Assembly (NCBI RefSeq): GCF_007673235.1
Contig: NZ_VDZH01000008.1
Location: forward strand, 1 to 64,000
Direction: 5' to 3'
Length of the DNA stretch: 64,000 nt
Source of the DNA: Curtobacterium pusillum
GTDB taxonomy: Bacteria > Actinomycetota > Actinomycetes > Actinomycetales > Microbacteriaceae
Shown here: in pieces, positions 33,854 to 43,234 of the stretch
How the letters are laid out: each line of letters begins with the position of its first letter
Position numbering within the stretch: the first letter of the stretch is position 1
Translations under genes and position numbers: made by a program
Notes under the pieces: model-generated
The model's input: the letters and a program-made list of their open reading frames with translations, nothing else
Told to the model about the DNA's origin: nothing
Databases searched by the model: none

Positions 33854-35044
33854 ATGCGAATCCTGATGCTGACGAACAGCTACGTCGACCGGACCCGGGG
33901 CGGTGTGGAGCTGCACGTCTACAACCTGGCCAAAGAGCTCGAGGCAGCCGGCCACACGGTCACGGTGGGGCGCACCAGCCCGGGAGAAAGCTTGCTCGCG
34001 GTCGACGGGCCCGAATTGTGGGTCATCGACCCGCACACCGCAGGCACCGAGGGGCGTGCGCGGACCCGTCGGAGCACCGGGCGCGGCCGGTTCCTCTCGA
34101 ACTTCCTCGCGCGCGTCCAAATCGGTCGACGCATCGGTCGGACCCTGCAGAGCGCGGAGCTGGAGCGCCGATTCGACGTCATCCACCACCACGACTTCGT
34201 CACGAGCGCCGTCATCGCGCGACGTCTCCGTCGCTCCGGTATCCGCCAAGTCTGGACAAACCACCTCGGAGAGTTCCTCATCCTGCGCCGGGTTCCCGTG
34301 ATCGGTCGGTGGGTCACCAGATGGCTCACGACGCCGTTCCAAGCGGCGACCGGACCGTCACCCGAACTCGCCGACCAAGCGGCAGTGCGTTGTCCGATCC
34401 GGTACGTCCCCAACGGCGTCGATGTTCAGACCTTCCGGCCCGCAGAGGCCGTCGAGCGACGAGAATCTCGCGGCGACCTCGGCCTCCCTGCGGCGGAGAC
34501 CGTCTGCATCGTCCCGCGACGCTGGGCACCGAGCAAGGGAGTGGTCTTCGTCGCCGAAGCGATCACACTGCCCGAGTGGCCCGCCGAGGTCGCCATGGTG
34601 TTCGTGGGAGCCGGCGAGTCCGACTTCCCCGAGTACGCGCAGGAAGTCCGCGGGCTTCTGGCGCGCGCACGAGGCACGATCGCGGTGGTCGATTCGGTCG
34701 ACGCCGCCGGGATGGCGAGCTACCTCCGCGCCTCCGACCTGTGTGTGATCCCGTCGCTCCTGGAGGCAACCAGCCTCTCCGCCCTCGAGGCGATGGCGAG
34801 CGGACTCCCACTGGTCGCATCCGACGTCGGCGGGCTTCCCGAACTCGTCAACGACCGCACCGGTTTACTCGTTCCTCCGCGTTCACCGATCGAGCTGGCC
34901 GAGGCAGTGTCGCAGCTCGCGGCGCTGCCGGTCGAGGCGCGGCTCGCCATGGCGGAGGAGGCGCGTCGTTTCGTGGAAGAGTCGTACGCGTGGTCGAACA
35001 TCGCGAACCGTATCAGCGAGATATACGACGTGGCAGCGTCGTGA
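33854..35044 (+). CDS. GT4-family glycosyltransferase
   Basis: The 396-residue protein has the GT-B fold markers: N-terminal RGGVELHVYNLAKELEAAGH, a nucleotide-sugar region with VPRRWAPSKGVVFVAEAI, and the E-x7-E motif EATSLSALEAMASGLPLVAS followed by DVGGLPELV. It would retain configuration while adding a sugar to the lipid-linked repeat unit in the cytoplasm. The ATG follows GAAGG. Its stop overlaps the GTG of the next gene (GTGA). Donor sugar is unknown. Confidence 0.88.
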   Translation: MRILMLTNSYVDRTRGGVELHVYNLAKELEAAGHTVTVGRTSPGESLLAVDGPELWVIDPHTAGTEGRARTRRSTGRGRFLSNFLARVQIGRRIGRTLQSAELERRFDVIHHHDFVTSAVIARRLRRSGIRQVWTNHLGEFLILRRVPVIGRWVTRWLTTPFQAATGPSPELADQAAVRCPIRYVPNGVDVQTFRPAEAVERRESRGDLGLPAAETVCIVPRRWAPSKGVVFVAEAITLPEWPAEVAMVFVGAGESDFPEYAQEVRGLLARARGTIAVVDSVDAAGMASYLRASDLCVIPSLLEATSLSALEAMASGLPLVASDVGGLPELVNDRTGLLVPPRSPIELAEAVSQLAALPVEARLAMAEEARRFVEESYAWSNIANRISEIYDVAAS

Positions 35045-36087
35045 GGATCGCCTACCTCTCCCACGTGAGCAGCAGGTGGATCAAGCAGCGTCCGCATTTC
35101 CTGAGTGAAGCGCTCGGCCGTGTCGAGGGCGTTGACGTCGCCTTCTTCGACTCCCTGTTCGTCAAGCGAGGTCGGTTGGTCAAGGGGCAGCGACTCGCCG
35201 TTCCGGTCTGGCACCTGCCCCTCGTCCCGCAGCGGCTCCGCGAACGCCTCACGGCAGTGGACGCAGTTATGAGTACCATGTCCGCGCTCTTGCTCTTCGT
35301 GCTCTGGCACCCAGACGTCGTCATCGTCACCCACGCACGACACCAGCGCCTCGTCCGGGTGCTCCGCACCGCGCGGGTGCGGATTATCTACGACTGCATG
35401 GATCTCAACCGCGAGTTCTCGGACGCGACCCAAGCGGACATCGCCGCCGAGCACCAGCTGCGGGCAGCAGCCGAGCTCGTGTGGTGTTCGAGTGCTGCCA
35501 TCGCGGACGACGTCCGTTCGACACATCCAGACGCGAGGACCCAGGTGGTGAGGAACGCACTCGATCGAGCGAGTGCCGAATCGGTGTTCGCCGCACCCGG
35601 CGCGGTCGAGGCGGGTACCGTGCGGTTCATCGGCACAGTCTCGGAGTGGTTCCGGTTCGAGGACGTCCTCGCTTTGCTCCAGGCGGAGCCCGACATCCGT
35701 GTGGAGCTCGTGGGACCGACCGACGTTCGCGTTCCGAGCCATCCGCGTCTGATCGCGATCGGTCCGAAGCCGCATGCCGAGGTCTTGTCGCTCATGGCGA
35801 CGAGTGACGTCCTGGTGATGCCGTTCGAGATCACCCCACTCGTCCTCGGAGTCGATCCCGTCAAGGTGTACGAGTACGTCGTGTCGGGGCGCCCGGTCGT
35901 GTGCTCCGACTACCCAGAGCTCGCGCACTTCGGGCCCGACATCTCTCGAGTCTCCGGAACGGAATCCTTCGTCAGTGCGGTCCTGGCGAGCATGGGCGCT
36001 CCGGGTCGTACCCAGACGGACGTCCGGTCCTTCGTGGACCACAACAACTGGGATGCGCGCGCTCGGTCGGCCACGGAGGCGCTGTGA
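35041..36087 (+). CDS. GT-B glycosyltransferase (TuaH/GT1-like)
   Basis: The 348-residue protein starts VRIAYLSHVSSRWIKQRPHF, a beginning typical of TuaH-like polysaccharide glycosyltransferases. It continues with IIYDCMDLNREFSD, VRFIGTVSEWFRFED and the C-terminal VKVYEYVVSGRPVVCSDYPE, which places the donor site. It is a soluble GT-B enzyme that adds one sugar of the repeat unit. GTG start overlaps the upstream stop and its own stop overlaps the next GTG, so three transferases form one coupled block. Confidence 0.82.
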   Translation: MRIAYLSHVSSRWIKQRPHFLSEALGRVEGVDVAFFDSLFVKRGRLVKGQRLAVPVWHLPLVPQRLRERLTAVDAVMSTMSALLLFVLWHPDVVIVTHARHQRLVRVLRTARVRIIYDCMDLNREFSDATQADIAAEHQLRAAAELVWCSSAAIADDVRSTHPDARTQVVRNALDRASAESVFAAPGAVEAGTVRFIGTVSEWFRFEDVLALLQAEPDIRVELVGPTDVRVPSHPRLIAIGPKPHAEVLSLMATSDVLVMPFEITPLVLGVDPVKVYEYVVSGRPVVCSDYPELAHFGPDISRVSGTESFVSAVLASMGAPGRTQTDVRSFVDHNNWDARARSATEAL

Positions 36088-36968
36088 GCGCGGTAGCCGT
36101 CGTCATCGTCTCGTACCGGTCAGAAGCTGCTGCCGTCTCGGCAGCGAGATCGGTGGCCTTCGAGCCGGACGTCGTGAGTATCACGATCGTCGACAACTCG
36201 GCGAGCGAGCGACGAGACGAGGAGTTCGCGCTCGGCGAAATCAGCGATCGCGTGGTCGTCGTGCGCCCTAGCCGGAACCTCGGGTACGCCGGCGGCAACA
36301 ACGTCGGAATCCGAGCGGCCATCGCTGCAGGACACGAGTTCGTGCTGGTGCTCAACCCGGATGTCGATCTGCCTGCTGGCACGGTTCGCGCTCTGATCGA
36401 GGAGTCGGCGAGTTCGGGAGCGCACGTCGTGTCACCCGCACTCGCGGAAGCCCCGAACGGCCACGAGACCGTGCTGCGTCGACCGGGGTTCGACCTTCTG
36501 CTCGGCCGAGGGGTGCTCGAAGCGCCCGTCGGACGACGATTTATCCCCACCTTCTTCGGCGCCGCGTTCCTGGCAAGGCCTCGAACTTTCGAGATGTTCG
36601 GCTTCCTCGATGAACGGCTGTTCTTGTACTGCGAAGAGGTTGAGTTCGTCGAGCGACTCACCCGGCGGGGGGAACGTGCGGTGTTTCGGCTCGCCGAGGA
36701 CGTCGTCGTCCGCCACAGACGGGGCGGCACGGTCTCTCCAGGCGGCTACGACGCCGGCGCTCGATCGATGATTGCCTACGAAGAAGCTTCGCGCTCAGCG
36801 GTCGTCTTCGGCAGAACCTACCACCCGCTTCGGGTCTGGTTGTGGATGTTCGCACGGCTCGGAATGGCGGCAGGACTGATCACCCGCAATCCTGCGGCAG
36901 CTCGAGCAGTCGTCCGTGGAGTCGTCCGGGGTCTCGGCAATCGAACGATCAGACCGGGTCGAGCGTGA
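36084..36968 (+). CDS. GT2-family (rhamnosyltransferase-like) glycosyltransferase
   Basis: The 294-residue protein has the GT2 pattern: AVVIVSYRSEA, SRNLGYAGGNNVGIRAAIAA, the metal-binding region FVLVLNPDVDL near residue 95, and FFGAAFLARPRTFEMFGFLD followed by YCEEVEFVERLTRRG. This order is typical of rhamnosyl- or related transferases in polysaccharide clusters. GTG start overlaps the upstream stop. A C-terminal hydrophobic part (VWLWMFARLGMAAGLIT) may touch the membrane. Confidence 0.87.
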   Translation: MSAVAVVIVSYRSEAAAVSAARSVAFEPDVVSITIVDNSASERRDEEFALGEISDRVVVVRPSRNLGYAGGNNVGIRAAIAAGHEFVLVLNPDVDLPAGTVRALIEESASSGAHVVSPALAEAPNGHETVLRRPGFDLLLGRGVLEAPVGRRFIPTFFGAAFLARPRTFEMFGFLDERLFLYCEEVEFVERLTRRGERAVFRLAEDVVVRHRRGGTVSPGGYDAGARSMIAYEEASRSAVVFGRTYHPLRVWLWMFARLGMAAGLITRNPAAARAVVRGVVRGLGNRTIRPGRA

Positions 36969-37013
36969 GCCTGGGCAGACGATCTCGCGGGTTCAGCTTG
37001 CTGGCTTTCTAAG

Positions 37014-38807
37014 ATGAGCACCATGTCCGACGCGCCGACCGCCCGACGCGCGCACCGTCGCTGGCTTCTATGGGGCGTCCTCTTCATCGTCCTGCTCGTG
37101 ATCGCCGCGGTCGCCTGGGTGGCGATTCGTGGCGCGATTGCGAAGCAGGACCTCGAGTCGTCCATCGCGCACGTCGACAGCCTGCGGGCGCAGCTGTCAA
37201 AAGGGGACACCGCCGCTGCGCAGCGCACGGCGGTGAAGCTCGAGTTGAGCGCCGCCGACGCTCGGGCGAAGACGAGCGACCCGGTGTGGGCTGTCTTCGA
37301 GCACACCCCGTTCGTCGGCGGCAACCTGCGCGCCGTGCGCCAGGTGTCCGCGATCGTCGACGACATCGCAAGCGACGCCGTGCGGCCGGTTGCCGGCGTC
37401 CTGGGCGACGTGGACGTCGCCGCGTTCAGACCCGAGGACGGCAAGATCGACCTGCAGCCACTCGTCGCGGCGCAGCCTGCGGTCGCGCAGGCGACCACGG
37501 CGCTCGGCAAAGCGACCCGCGCGGCCGACCGCATCGACACCGGTGACACCGTGTCGGCCGTGACGGACGCGGTGGACCAGCTCCGAGCCTCCTTGGCGTC
37601 GGTGTCGGAACAGGCGGCCGTCGCGGACAAAGTGGTGCAGCTGGCGCCGGCGATGCTCGGCGACGGCGGTGCGAAGCAGTACCTGGTGCTCTTCCAGAAC
37701 AACGCGGAGCTGCGGGCCGGCGGGGGGATCCCGGGGGCGGTGGCGCTGCTGGACGTCGAGGACGGTGGGATCTCGCTCCGGCAGCAGGCATCGACAGCCA
37801 ACTTCCCGCAGGTGGACGAGCCGGTGCTGCCGCTGACCACAGACACGCAGGGCCTGTACGGCTCGATCACGGGGGAGTTCATCCAGGACGTGACCCTGAC
37901 ACCACGGTTCGACACCTCGGCGAAGCTCGCGCGGGAGATGTGGAAGCGCGAGTTCGGGCAGCGCGTCGACGGCGTGCTGTCGATCGACCCCGTGACGCTC
38001 GGCTACATCCTGCAGGCGACGGGCCCGGTGAAGCTGGCGACGGGGGACGAGCTCACCTCGGACAACGCCGTGCAGCTGCTGCTGAAAGACGCGTACGCGA
38101 AGTATCCGGACCCCGCGGTGCAGGATGCCTTCTTCGCGTCGGCGGCCAGCGCGGTGTTCACGAAGGTGTCCGAGGGCGGCTTCGACCCGAAGGAGTTCAT
38201 CGCGGCACTGACGACGGGGGTCGACGAGGGACGAGTGAAGCTCTGGAGCGCCGACCGGGCCGAGCAGGCGGAGCTGACGGGGACGGCCATCGCGGGGGCG
38301 CTGCCCGCCAGCGACGACCGTTCGCAGCAGTTCGGTGTGTATCTCAACGACGCGACCGGCGCAAAGATGGACTACTACCTCGAGAAGTCCGTCTCGATCG
38401 GCAGCGAGGTGTGCCGGAAGGACGGCCGCCCGACATGGACGCTCGAAGTCACGCTGCAGAACACGGCCCCGGCGGACGCGGCGATGAGCCTGCCGGAGTA
38501 CGTCACCGGCGCCGGAACCTTCGGCGTGCCGCCCGGCGCAGTTCGGACAAACGTCGCGATCTACGCCCCCTCTTCAGGGGTCTACGTCACATCCACTCAG
38601 GATGGCACGACGGCTTCTCCACAGACGGCAACGGACGGCGACCATCCCGTAGCGCAGTTTCAAACCCTGCTTTCACCAGGGAAAAGCACGACGATCCGGG
38701 TGCAGTACCTCGGTGGTGCGGACCTCGGGCGCACTCCGGTCGACGCGGTCTCGACTCCCGGGGTTCACCAGTCGGTTACAAAGCCGCTGGTCACCAGCTG
38801 TGAATAG
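37014..38807 (+). CDS. DUF4012 protein of exopolysaccharide clusters
   Basis: The 597-residue protein has one N-terminal membrane helix (about 23-45) and a long extracellular part. It contains the DUF4012 signatures LVLFQNNAELRAGGGIPGAV near 220-240 and ETMWKREFG-like text, with VDGVLSIDPVTLGYILQATG near 318-337. DUF4012 resembles LytR-CpsA-Psr proteins in part and is often found in actinobacterial polysaccharide loci. It may help link or process the polymer. Start may be the ATG at 37014 or 37023; no ribosome site is clear and a leaderless message is possible. Confidence 0.82.
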   Translation: MSTMSDAPTARRAHRRWLLWGVLFIVLLVIAAVAWVAIRGAIAKQDLESSIAHVDSLRAQLSKGDTAAAQRTAVKLELSAADARAKTSDPVWAVFEHTPFVGGNLRAVRQVSAIVDDIASDAVRPVAGVLGDVDVAAFRPEDGKIDLQPLVAAQPAVAQATTALGKATRAADRIDTGDTVSAVTDAVDQLRASLASVSEQAAVADKVVQLAPAMLGDGGAKQYLVLFQNNAELRAGGGIPGAVALLDVEDGGISLRQQASTANFPQVDEPVLPLTTDTQGLYGSITGEFIQDVTLTPRFDTSAKLAREMWKREFGQRVDGVLSIDPVTLGYILQATGPVKLATGDELTSDNAVQLLLKDAYAKYPDPAVQDAFFASAASAVFTKVSEGGFDPKEFIAALTTGVDEGRVKLWSADRAEQAELTGTAIAGALPASDDRSQQFGVYLNDATGAKMDYYLEKSVSIGSEVCRKDGRPTWTLEVTLQNTAPADAAMSLPEYVTGAGTFGVPPGAVRTNVAIYAPSSGVYVTSTQDGTTASPQTATDGDHPVAQFQTLLSPGKSTTIRVQYLGGADLGRTPVDAVSTPGVHQSVTKPLVTSCE

Positions 38808-38904
38808 CCGGTAGATTGAGCGGACTTCGCAACGCGCCTCCATGCATTCGGGTCTGGTAGCACAACCATCTGCGCGAAGCCATCAGGGTCTAGGGGACAC
38901 ATCC

Positions 38905-39465
38905 ATGAAGAAGATCATCGTTGCGGTCCTCCTGGCCGCTACCGCATTCGTTGCCGTTCCGTCCGCTGCCAACGCCGCCGGCTACGTGCCCGCCTCGAAC
39001 GTCAGCGTCTCGGGCGCGGCCGTCTCGGGCGGCACCGCAACTGTCGGCTTCGCCGCCGGCTCGTTTATCGCCAACGAGACCGTTACCGTCTCCGTGACCG
39101 GCGCGGGCGCCGTCACGCTGGGCGCGCTGCCCATCACGACCGTGTCGAAGACCTACACGGCGTCGTCGACCGGTGCCGCTGCGGTCTCCGTCACGCTGCC
39201 GCGGGGTGCTTCGGGCACTTACTCGCTCACTGCTACCGGTGCCACGTCGGGCAACGTCGCCACCTCGGCCCTGACGGTCGTCCCGGCCGACGGCACCGCG
39301 GTCGTCCCGGCCGCTGCTGCCGGCACCAACGGCAACGGCGAGCTCGCCTTCACCGGTTCGACGATCTCGATGCTTGCGATCTGGGTCGCCGGCGGCGCTG
39401 TCGTACTCGGTGGTGGCCTGCTGCTGGTCCGTGCGTCGGTCCGTCGTCAGCGCGAGACCGTCTGA
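38905..39465 (+). CDS. Cell-surface protein with LAXTG-type sorting signal
   Basis: The 186-residue protein has a signal peptide (MKKIIVAVLLAATAFVAVPS, cleavage near ANAAG), a Thr/Ser/Ala/Gly-rich beta-sandwich-like middle and a C-terminal LAFTG followed by a membrane helix and RRQRETV. LAXTG is the motif used by class E sortases of high-GC Gram-positives, so the protein is likely linked to peptidoglycan. The ATG at 38905 follows AGGGGA. It is transcribed after the DUF4012 gene with its own gap, followed by a strong terminator. It may be an abundant surface protein linked to the capsule locus. Confidence 0.8.
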   Translation: MKKIIVAVLLAATAFVAVPSAANAAGYVPASNVSVSGAAVSGGTATVGFAAGSFIANETVTVSVTGAGAVTLGALPITTVSKTYTASSTGAAAVSVTLPRGASGTYSLTATGATSGNVATSALTVVPADGTAVVPAAAAGTNGNGELAFTGSTISMLAIWVAGGAVVLGGGLLLVRASVRRQRETV

Positions 39466-39482
39466 GTCTCCACGCACTGAGA

Positions 39483-39515
39483 GAGGCCCCCGGAGCCCAC
39501 GGATCTGGGGGCCTC
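39483..39515 (+). terminator. Terminator after the surface-protein gene
   Basis: GAGGCCCCC (39483-39491) and GGGGGCCTC (39507-39515) pair perfectly around a 15-base loop, 17 bp after the stop codon. This ends the exopolysaccharide/surface block. Confidence 0.75.
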
Positions 39516-39624
39516 GCTGTTGACCAAACCAATGCACTGCTGGTGTCGCTCGTGACCGACAGCGAACGCTACGAACAACCCGCCAGTGTGATCCTGCCCG
39601 ATCACGAAGCTGACATAATCTATA

Positions 39625-40236
39625 TTATCGGCGCTGCCACCAGCGAGCACGTCGGGCTGAGGTGCCGTCGTCTGTAGTGGTGGCTTCGATCTCAAGATAT
39701 GCCTCGAGCCAGGCCGTTGCGATGGCGTGGAGCGCCGCGCGATCTCGGGCAATAACCCAGGCGAGGAAGATCGAGCCCACGACGACGGCTCCGATGGTGA
39801 CAAGGAGCTCTCCGCCGCTGCTCAGCAGACTGTCCAAGCCCTTTAGGGTTCCGCTGAGGAATGTTCTCGCTTCCTCGAGCTTGCCGGCGTCGTGAAGAGC
39901 GTCCGAACGCACCTGTGCATCTCTTGCGGCAGCGACGCCGGACTGCATGAGGAAGATCGTGTACGTACCGATGAGGCCGGTGAGCGCCACGATCGCGGTC
40001 AGCCCGGCGCCGAGGACGGTTCCGGGAAGGGCGCTGCCGGCTGCAGCGGACCGGTTCCTGAGGGCTGCGCGGGCCTCGGCTCGGGCAGCATCGCTCGCGT
40101 CCCGATATGCCGCGAGCCGTTGCTCGAAGTTCCGCAGGTCAGAGTGGACGTGCTGAGGCGTCTTCGGGAACGCTCTGCGCCACCAGCTGCGAACTGCACG
40201 CCCGGCCCTCGGCAGGATTCGCCCCAACATCCTCAC
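39625..40236 (-). CDS. Membrane protein at the end of the T4SS block (203 aa)
   Basis: Two membrane helices (about 73-97 and 143-163) lie between a basic N-terminus (RSWWRRAFPKTPQHVHSDLR), a coiled-coil-like helix (RNFEQRLAAYRDASDAARAE) and an acidic tail. No family was recognised. It lies 142 bp after the DUF4913 gene, so it may belong to the conjugation operon or be separate. Its ribosome site is weak and the start is not certain. Confidence 0.55.
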   Translation of the reverse strand: MRMLGRILPRAGRAVRSWWRRAFPKTPQHVHSDLRNFEQRLAAYRDASDAARAEARAALRNRSAAAGSALPGTVLGAGLTAIVALTGLIGTYTIFLMQSGVAAARDAQVRSDALHDAGKLEEARTFLSGTLKGLDSLLSSGGELLVTIGAVVVGSIFLAWVIARDRAALHAIATAWLEAYLEIEATTTDDGTSARRARWWQRR

Positions 40237-40378
40237 GCGAGCAGTCTGACATCACCTAGCGACCACGCCGCCCGGCCAGGGGCAGCATTCGCGTCCGCTG
40301 CCGGCGTCCTACGGGCGCCCGGCCGAGACCTGGCGGCACGTCGCCGCGGAGACGGAGCAACGGACTGCGCCATGCCGC

Positions 40379-40876
40379 TTAGGGCTCCCAACCGGTCGGC
40401 GGATCGTCAACCGTGATCGCGAGCGTGTCACGATCGACCAGGTTCAGGTGCCCCTTGTAGTTACAGGCCCGGAACGGTCCCGTCGTGGCGTTAAAAATGA
40501 TCGCGGCGTGGTGATCCCAGTGGTAAACCCACCAGGAGGACAGCGCGAGCATGTCGCCCTCGTTCTGGCTCGCGGAAGACTTCACGTACGCCTGGTACGC
40601 GACGATCAGCCGTTCGACGACCTCCGGGTGCTTCCACCACTCCGGACACCACGCCGGCTTGTCCTTCGCCCCCGCTCCCCCGTACGCCTCGACCCGGCCG
40701 AGCTGCAGCTTCACCCACCCCAGGAACTGGTCGACGTTCAGATCCGCCGGCGACGGGGCCACCTCGCCCGTCCGCGGGTCCGCCGGCGGCGATGGTGCGT
40801 CCTCAGCGTCCGGGGCGTCGAGATCGCGCGGGCCATACCCGGCCGGCCACAATTCGGCATCAAACGGCGTCGACAC
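40379..40876 (-). CDS. DUF4913 protein
   Basis: The 165-residue protein has a disordered acidic start and a conserved-looking core with PAWCPEWWKHPEVVERLIVA, SSWWVYHWDHHAAIIFNATT and GPFRACNYKGHLN. These are the Trp/His pattern of DUF4913, a domain found beside conjugation genes of actinobacterial plasmids. Role unknown. Its GTG start lies inside the last codons of the coupling-protein gene (17-bp overlap), so it is translated together with it. Confidence 0.75.
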   Translation of the reverse strand: MSTPFDAELWPAGYGPRDLDAPDAEDAPSPPADPRTGEVAPSPADLNVDQFLGWVKLQLGRVEAYGGAGAKDKPAWCPEWWKHPEVVERLIVAYQAYVKSSASQNEGDMLALSSWWVYHWDHHAAIIFNATTGPFRACNYKGHLNLVDRDTLAITVDDPPTGWEP

Positions 40877-42479
40877 TGGCCGCTCCGCTCTGCTGCGCCG
40901 CAGCCGACGTCTTCGGCTGCTTTACGATCCTGCCGCCCACGACCTCCTGGCCGTTCACCATCGCGGTGAGCACCTTGTCCCGGAACCACGGCCGCGTCTC
41001 GATCAGCACCGGCTTCGCCGCCGCCGGATCGAGCACAGCCCGCCACTCCGGCAGGTGCGCGAGCTCGTCCGCCGGCAGGATCGGCACCGAGTGCGAGGTC
41101 CGCGATCGCGAGGACCCGTTGCGGCCAGAGGAGTGGTTCGTGGTCCACTTGTCGTACGGACCGATGCCCTTGCTGAACCGCTCGAGGAACGCCGACTGCG
41201 TCGACTCACCGCCGCCGTACACACGGATTGGCGACGTCGTCCACAGTGCGCCGGCGCCGGCAGCGCCGAACACGCGCACCATCTGGTCCCAGCCCTGGAA
41301 GTAGATCCCGAGGATGAGACCCAGGGAGCCGTAGAACGAAACCAGGTCCGGCAGCTCTGGCCAACGGACCACGTTCGCAGCCTCGTCGAGCTCGAACACA
41401 ACGGGCACCTTGATCCGACCCCCGTCCGCGGCCGCGGCACGCTCGCCAGCCTTCGCGATCGCGCGCACGAGCGCGGCGACGAACGCCGACCCGGAGCCGG
41501 GTCCGTTCCGGGAAATCAGGATCGCCGTGTCGTTGCTGCGCACGAAGGCCTCCGGATCGAACTTGCGGACACCCGGAGCCGACGTCCACGCGAGCAGCTT
41601 GTCGTTCGCGAGAGCGGACGCCATGCGCTGCGCGGTGGCGTAGACACTGCCGCGGGTCTTGTCCGGCTGCGACTGCAGCCCCTCGAGGGCCATCGACGGA
41701 CCGGTCTGGCCGTGGCGCTCGAGGAGCTCGCTGAGCTCCATGTGGTTCTGATGGATTACCCAGTCGTAGACCTTCCGCAGCGACTCGCCCTCGAGCTTCG
41801 CTGCCAGCAGGGCATACGCGAACAGGTCGAGCCCCTGCGAGTCGAACTGGGCGTCCTTCTTGCTGTCGGCGTCCTTGGTGCTGGCCTCGAAGATCGCCGC
41901 GAGTTCCTGCGCGTCGACGAGGTCCTCGATGGCCGTCAGCGGGTCGTAGATGAAGTCGGGGCGCTTCTCGTGCCGGTACACCTGTGTCGGGTCGTACACC
42001 CACGCGTCGCCCGACCGCTTCCGCCCGGCCAGAACCTCCTTGACACCGTCGACCTTGTTCGTGGTCATCACCGCGGCTCCGACGGCCTCGAGCATGTGCC
42101 GGACCACGAGCGAACTGGTCTTCCCGCGGCCGGTGCCGAAAATGTAGATCGCGACGTCGCGCCACCCCTGCCAGACCCACGTGCTCGACGCGCCCACAAT
42201 GGTGCCGATCCGCTGCCCGGCGGGCAGGTTCTCGGCGTACGGGTGGAGCTGCTTGGCGTCCTTCCGCCGCCGCGGGTAGAGCACGGGGGCAAGGCTGTTC
42301 CCGGCACGGAGATGCTTCTGCATCCGGTCGATGGGGTACTGCGCGTGGAACCGGATCCCGGCGACGATCGCGCCGGCGATGATGAGCACCCCCACGGCGA
42401 TGAGCACCGGCGTGCCCCACGCCGGCCAGTGCAGGTCCGAGAACGCTGCTTGCATCGGGTCCGGGCTGGCGGTCTTCAT
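40860..42479 (-). CDS. VirD4/TraG-type conjugative coupling protein
   Basis: The 539-residue protein has one N-terminal membrane helix (about 20-42), Walker A FGTGRGKTSSLV near 115-126, Walker B VPVVFELDEAANV and a TraM-recognition-like end with VFGAAGAGALWTTSPIRVYG. Coupling proteins bring the relaxase-DNA complex to the secretion channel and power transfer. The ATG at 42479 shares its first base with the stop of the upstream nuclease gene. It lacks the second N-terminal helix of Gram-negative VirD4, as is common in Gram-positive systems. Confidence 0.88.
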   Translation of the reverse strand: MKTASPDPMQAAFSDLHWPAWGTPVLIAVGVLIIAGAIVAGIRFHAQYPIDRMQKHLRAGNSLAPVLYPRRRKDAKQLHPYAENLPAGQRIGTIVGASSTWVWQGWRDVAIYIFGTGRGKTSSLVVRHMLEAVGAAVMTTNKVDGVKEVLAGRKRSGDAWVYDPTQVYRHEKRPDFIYDPLTAIEDLVDAQELAAIFEASTKDADSKKDAQFDSQGLDLFAYALLAAKLEGESLRKVYDWVIHQNHMELSELLERHGQTGPSMALEGLQSQPDKTRGSVYATAQRMASALANDKLLAWTSAPGVRKFDPEAFVRSNDTAILISRNGPGSGSAFVAALVRAIAKAGERAAAADGGRIKVPVVFELDEAANVVRWPELPDLVSFYGSLGLILGIYFQGWDQMVRVFGAAGAGALWTTSPIRVYGGGESTQSAFLERFSKGIGPYDKWTTNHSSGRNGSSRSRTSHSVPILPADELAHLPEWRAVLDPAAAKPVLIETRPWFRDKVLTAMVNGQEVVGGRIVKQPKTSAAAQQSGAASVDAV

Positions 42480-43234
42480 CACTTGCTCCCCTGCGTCATG
42501 CACTCGGTGAGAGTGCGGTCCAATGCCTGCTCGTCATCCGTCGCGATCGACAGTCGCCACTTCGTGGACACCGCCACGAACGACGTCGCGTACGCGCAGG
42601 CGTCGCCGGCGTGCTGCGGCATCCACTCGCCGGGCCCGGAGTCGGACTTGTCCTCGTTTGCTTGCCCGTCGACGGCGATGAGGTTCGTGGTTTGGTCGTT
42701 CGCGAACGCTTCCCGCTGCTCGGTCGTCCACGATGCGGCTCCGTGACGCCAGGCCAGCGCCAGCGGATACCGGTGGTCGATCTGCACCGCCAGGCTCGAC
42801 GTCTCACCACGCGTGAACGCGATCGTGCGGCCCGTGTACGGGTCGTGCAGCGTCCCCGAGAGGACCACACACCCACGCGTGCCCGGCTTCGTCACGACGT
42901 CGACCAGGTCGCGGCGGAGGACGTCGTTGCGGGTGTCGCAGCCGTTGTGGTCGACGTCGGCCCCTGCCTGCCCGAACAAGGCCCGGTCATAGCCCGGCAC
43001 ATACGCGTCCGACACCGGCAGCGCGCGGAGATCCTGCAGCGCATCCGACGCCGCGGCCGCAGCCACCATGCCCGACGCGGACGGCCGACTCGTCGGCGTC
43101 GCTGCCGACGTCGACGCTGCGCCGGCACCCTCGGCGGGGCCGAGGTGCACGTAGGGCGCGACCAGTGTCCCCACGCCGACGGCGGCGACAAGCGCGGCCG
43201 CGGCTAGGAGCTGCCCGCGGGTACTGCGTCTCAT
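42479..43234 (-). CDS. Secreted HNH (DUF1524) nuclease in the T4SS operon
   Basis: The 251-residue protein has a signal anchor at residues 7-30, an Ala/Ser-rich linker, and an HNH core VQIDHRYPLALAWRHG near 150-165 with NDQTTNLIAVDGQANEDKSD. These are the Asp-His, Asn and Lys positions of DUF1524-type nucleases. A pair of Cys (NGCDTRND, GTRGCVVLSG) fits an exported fold. It would act outside the cytoplasmic membrane. Presence between T4SS genes suggests a role in transfer, in wall-associated DNA handling or against recipients. Start and stop overlap both neighbours. Confidence 0.75.
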   Translation of the reverse strand: MRRSTRGQLLAAAALVAAVGVGTLVAPYVHLGPAEGAGAASTSAATPTSRPSASGMVAAAAASDALQDLRALPVSDAYVPGYDRALFGQAGADVDHNGCDTRNDVLRRDLVDVVTKPGTRGCVVLSGTLHDPYTGRTIAFTRGETSSLAVQIDHRYPLALAWRHGAASWTTEQREAFANDQTTNLIAVDGQANEDKSDSGPGEWMPQHAGDACAYATSFVAVSTKWRLSIATDDEQALDRTLTECMTQGSK

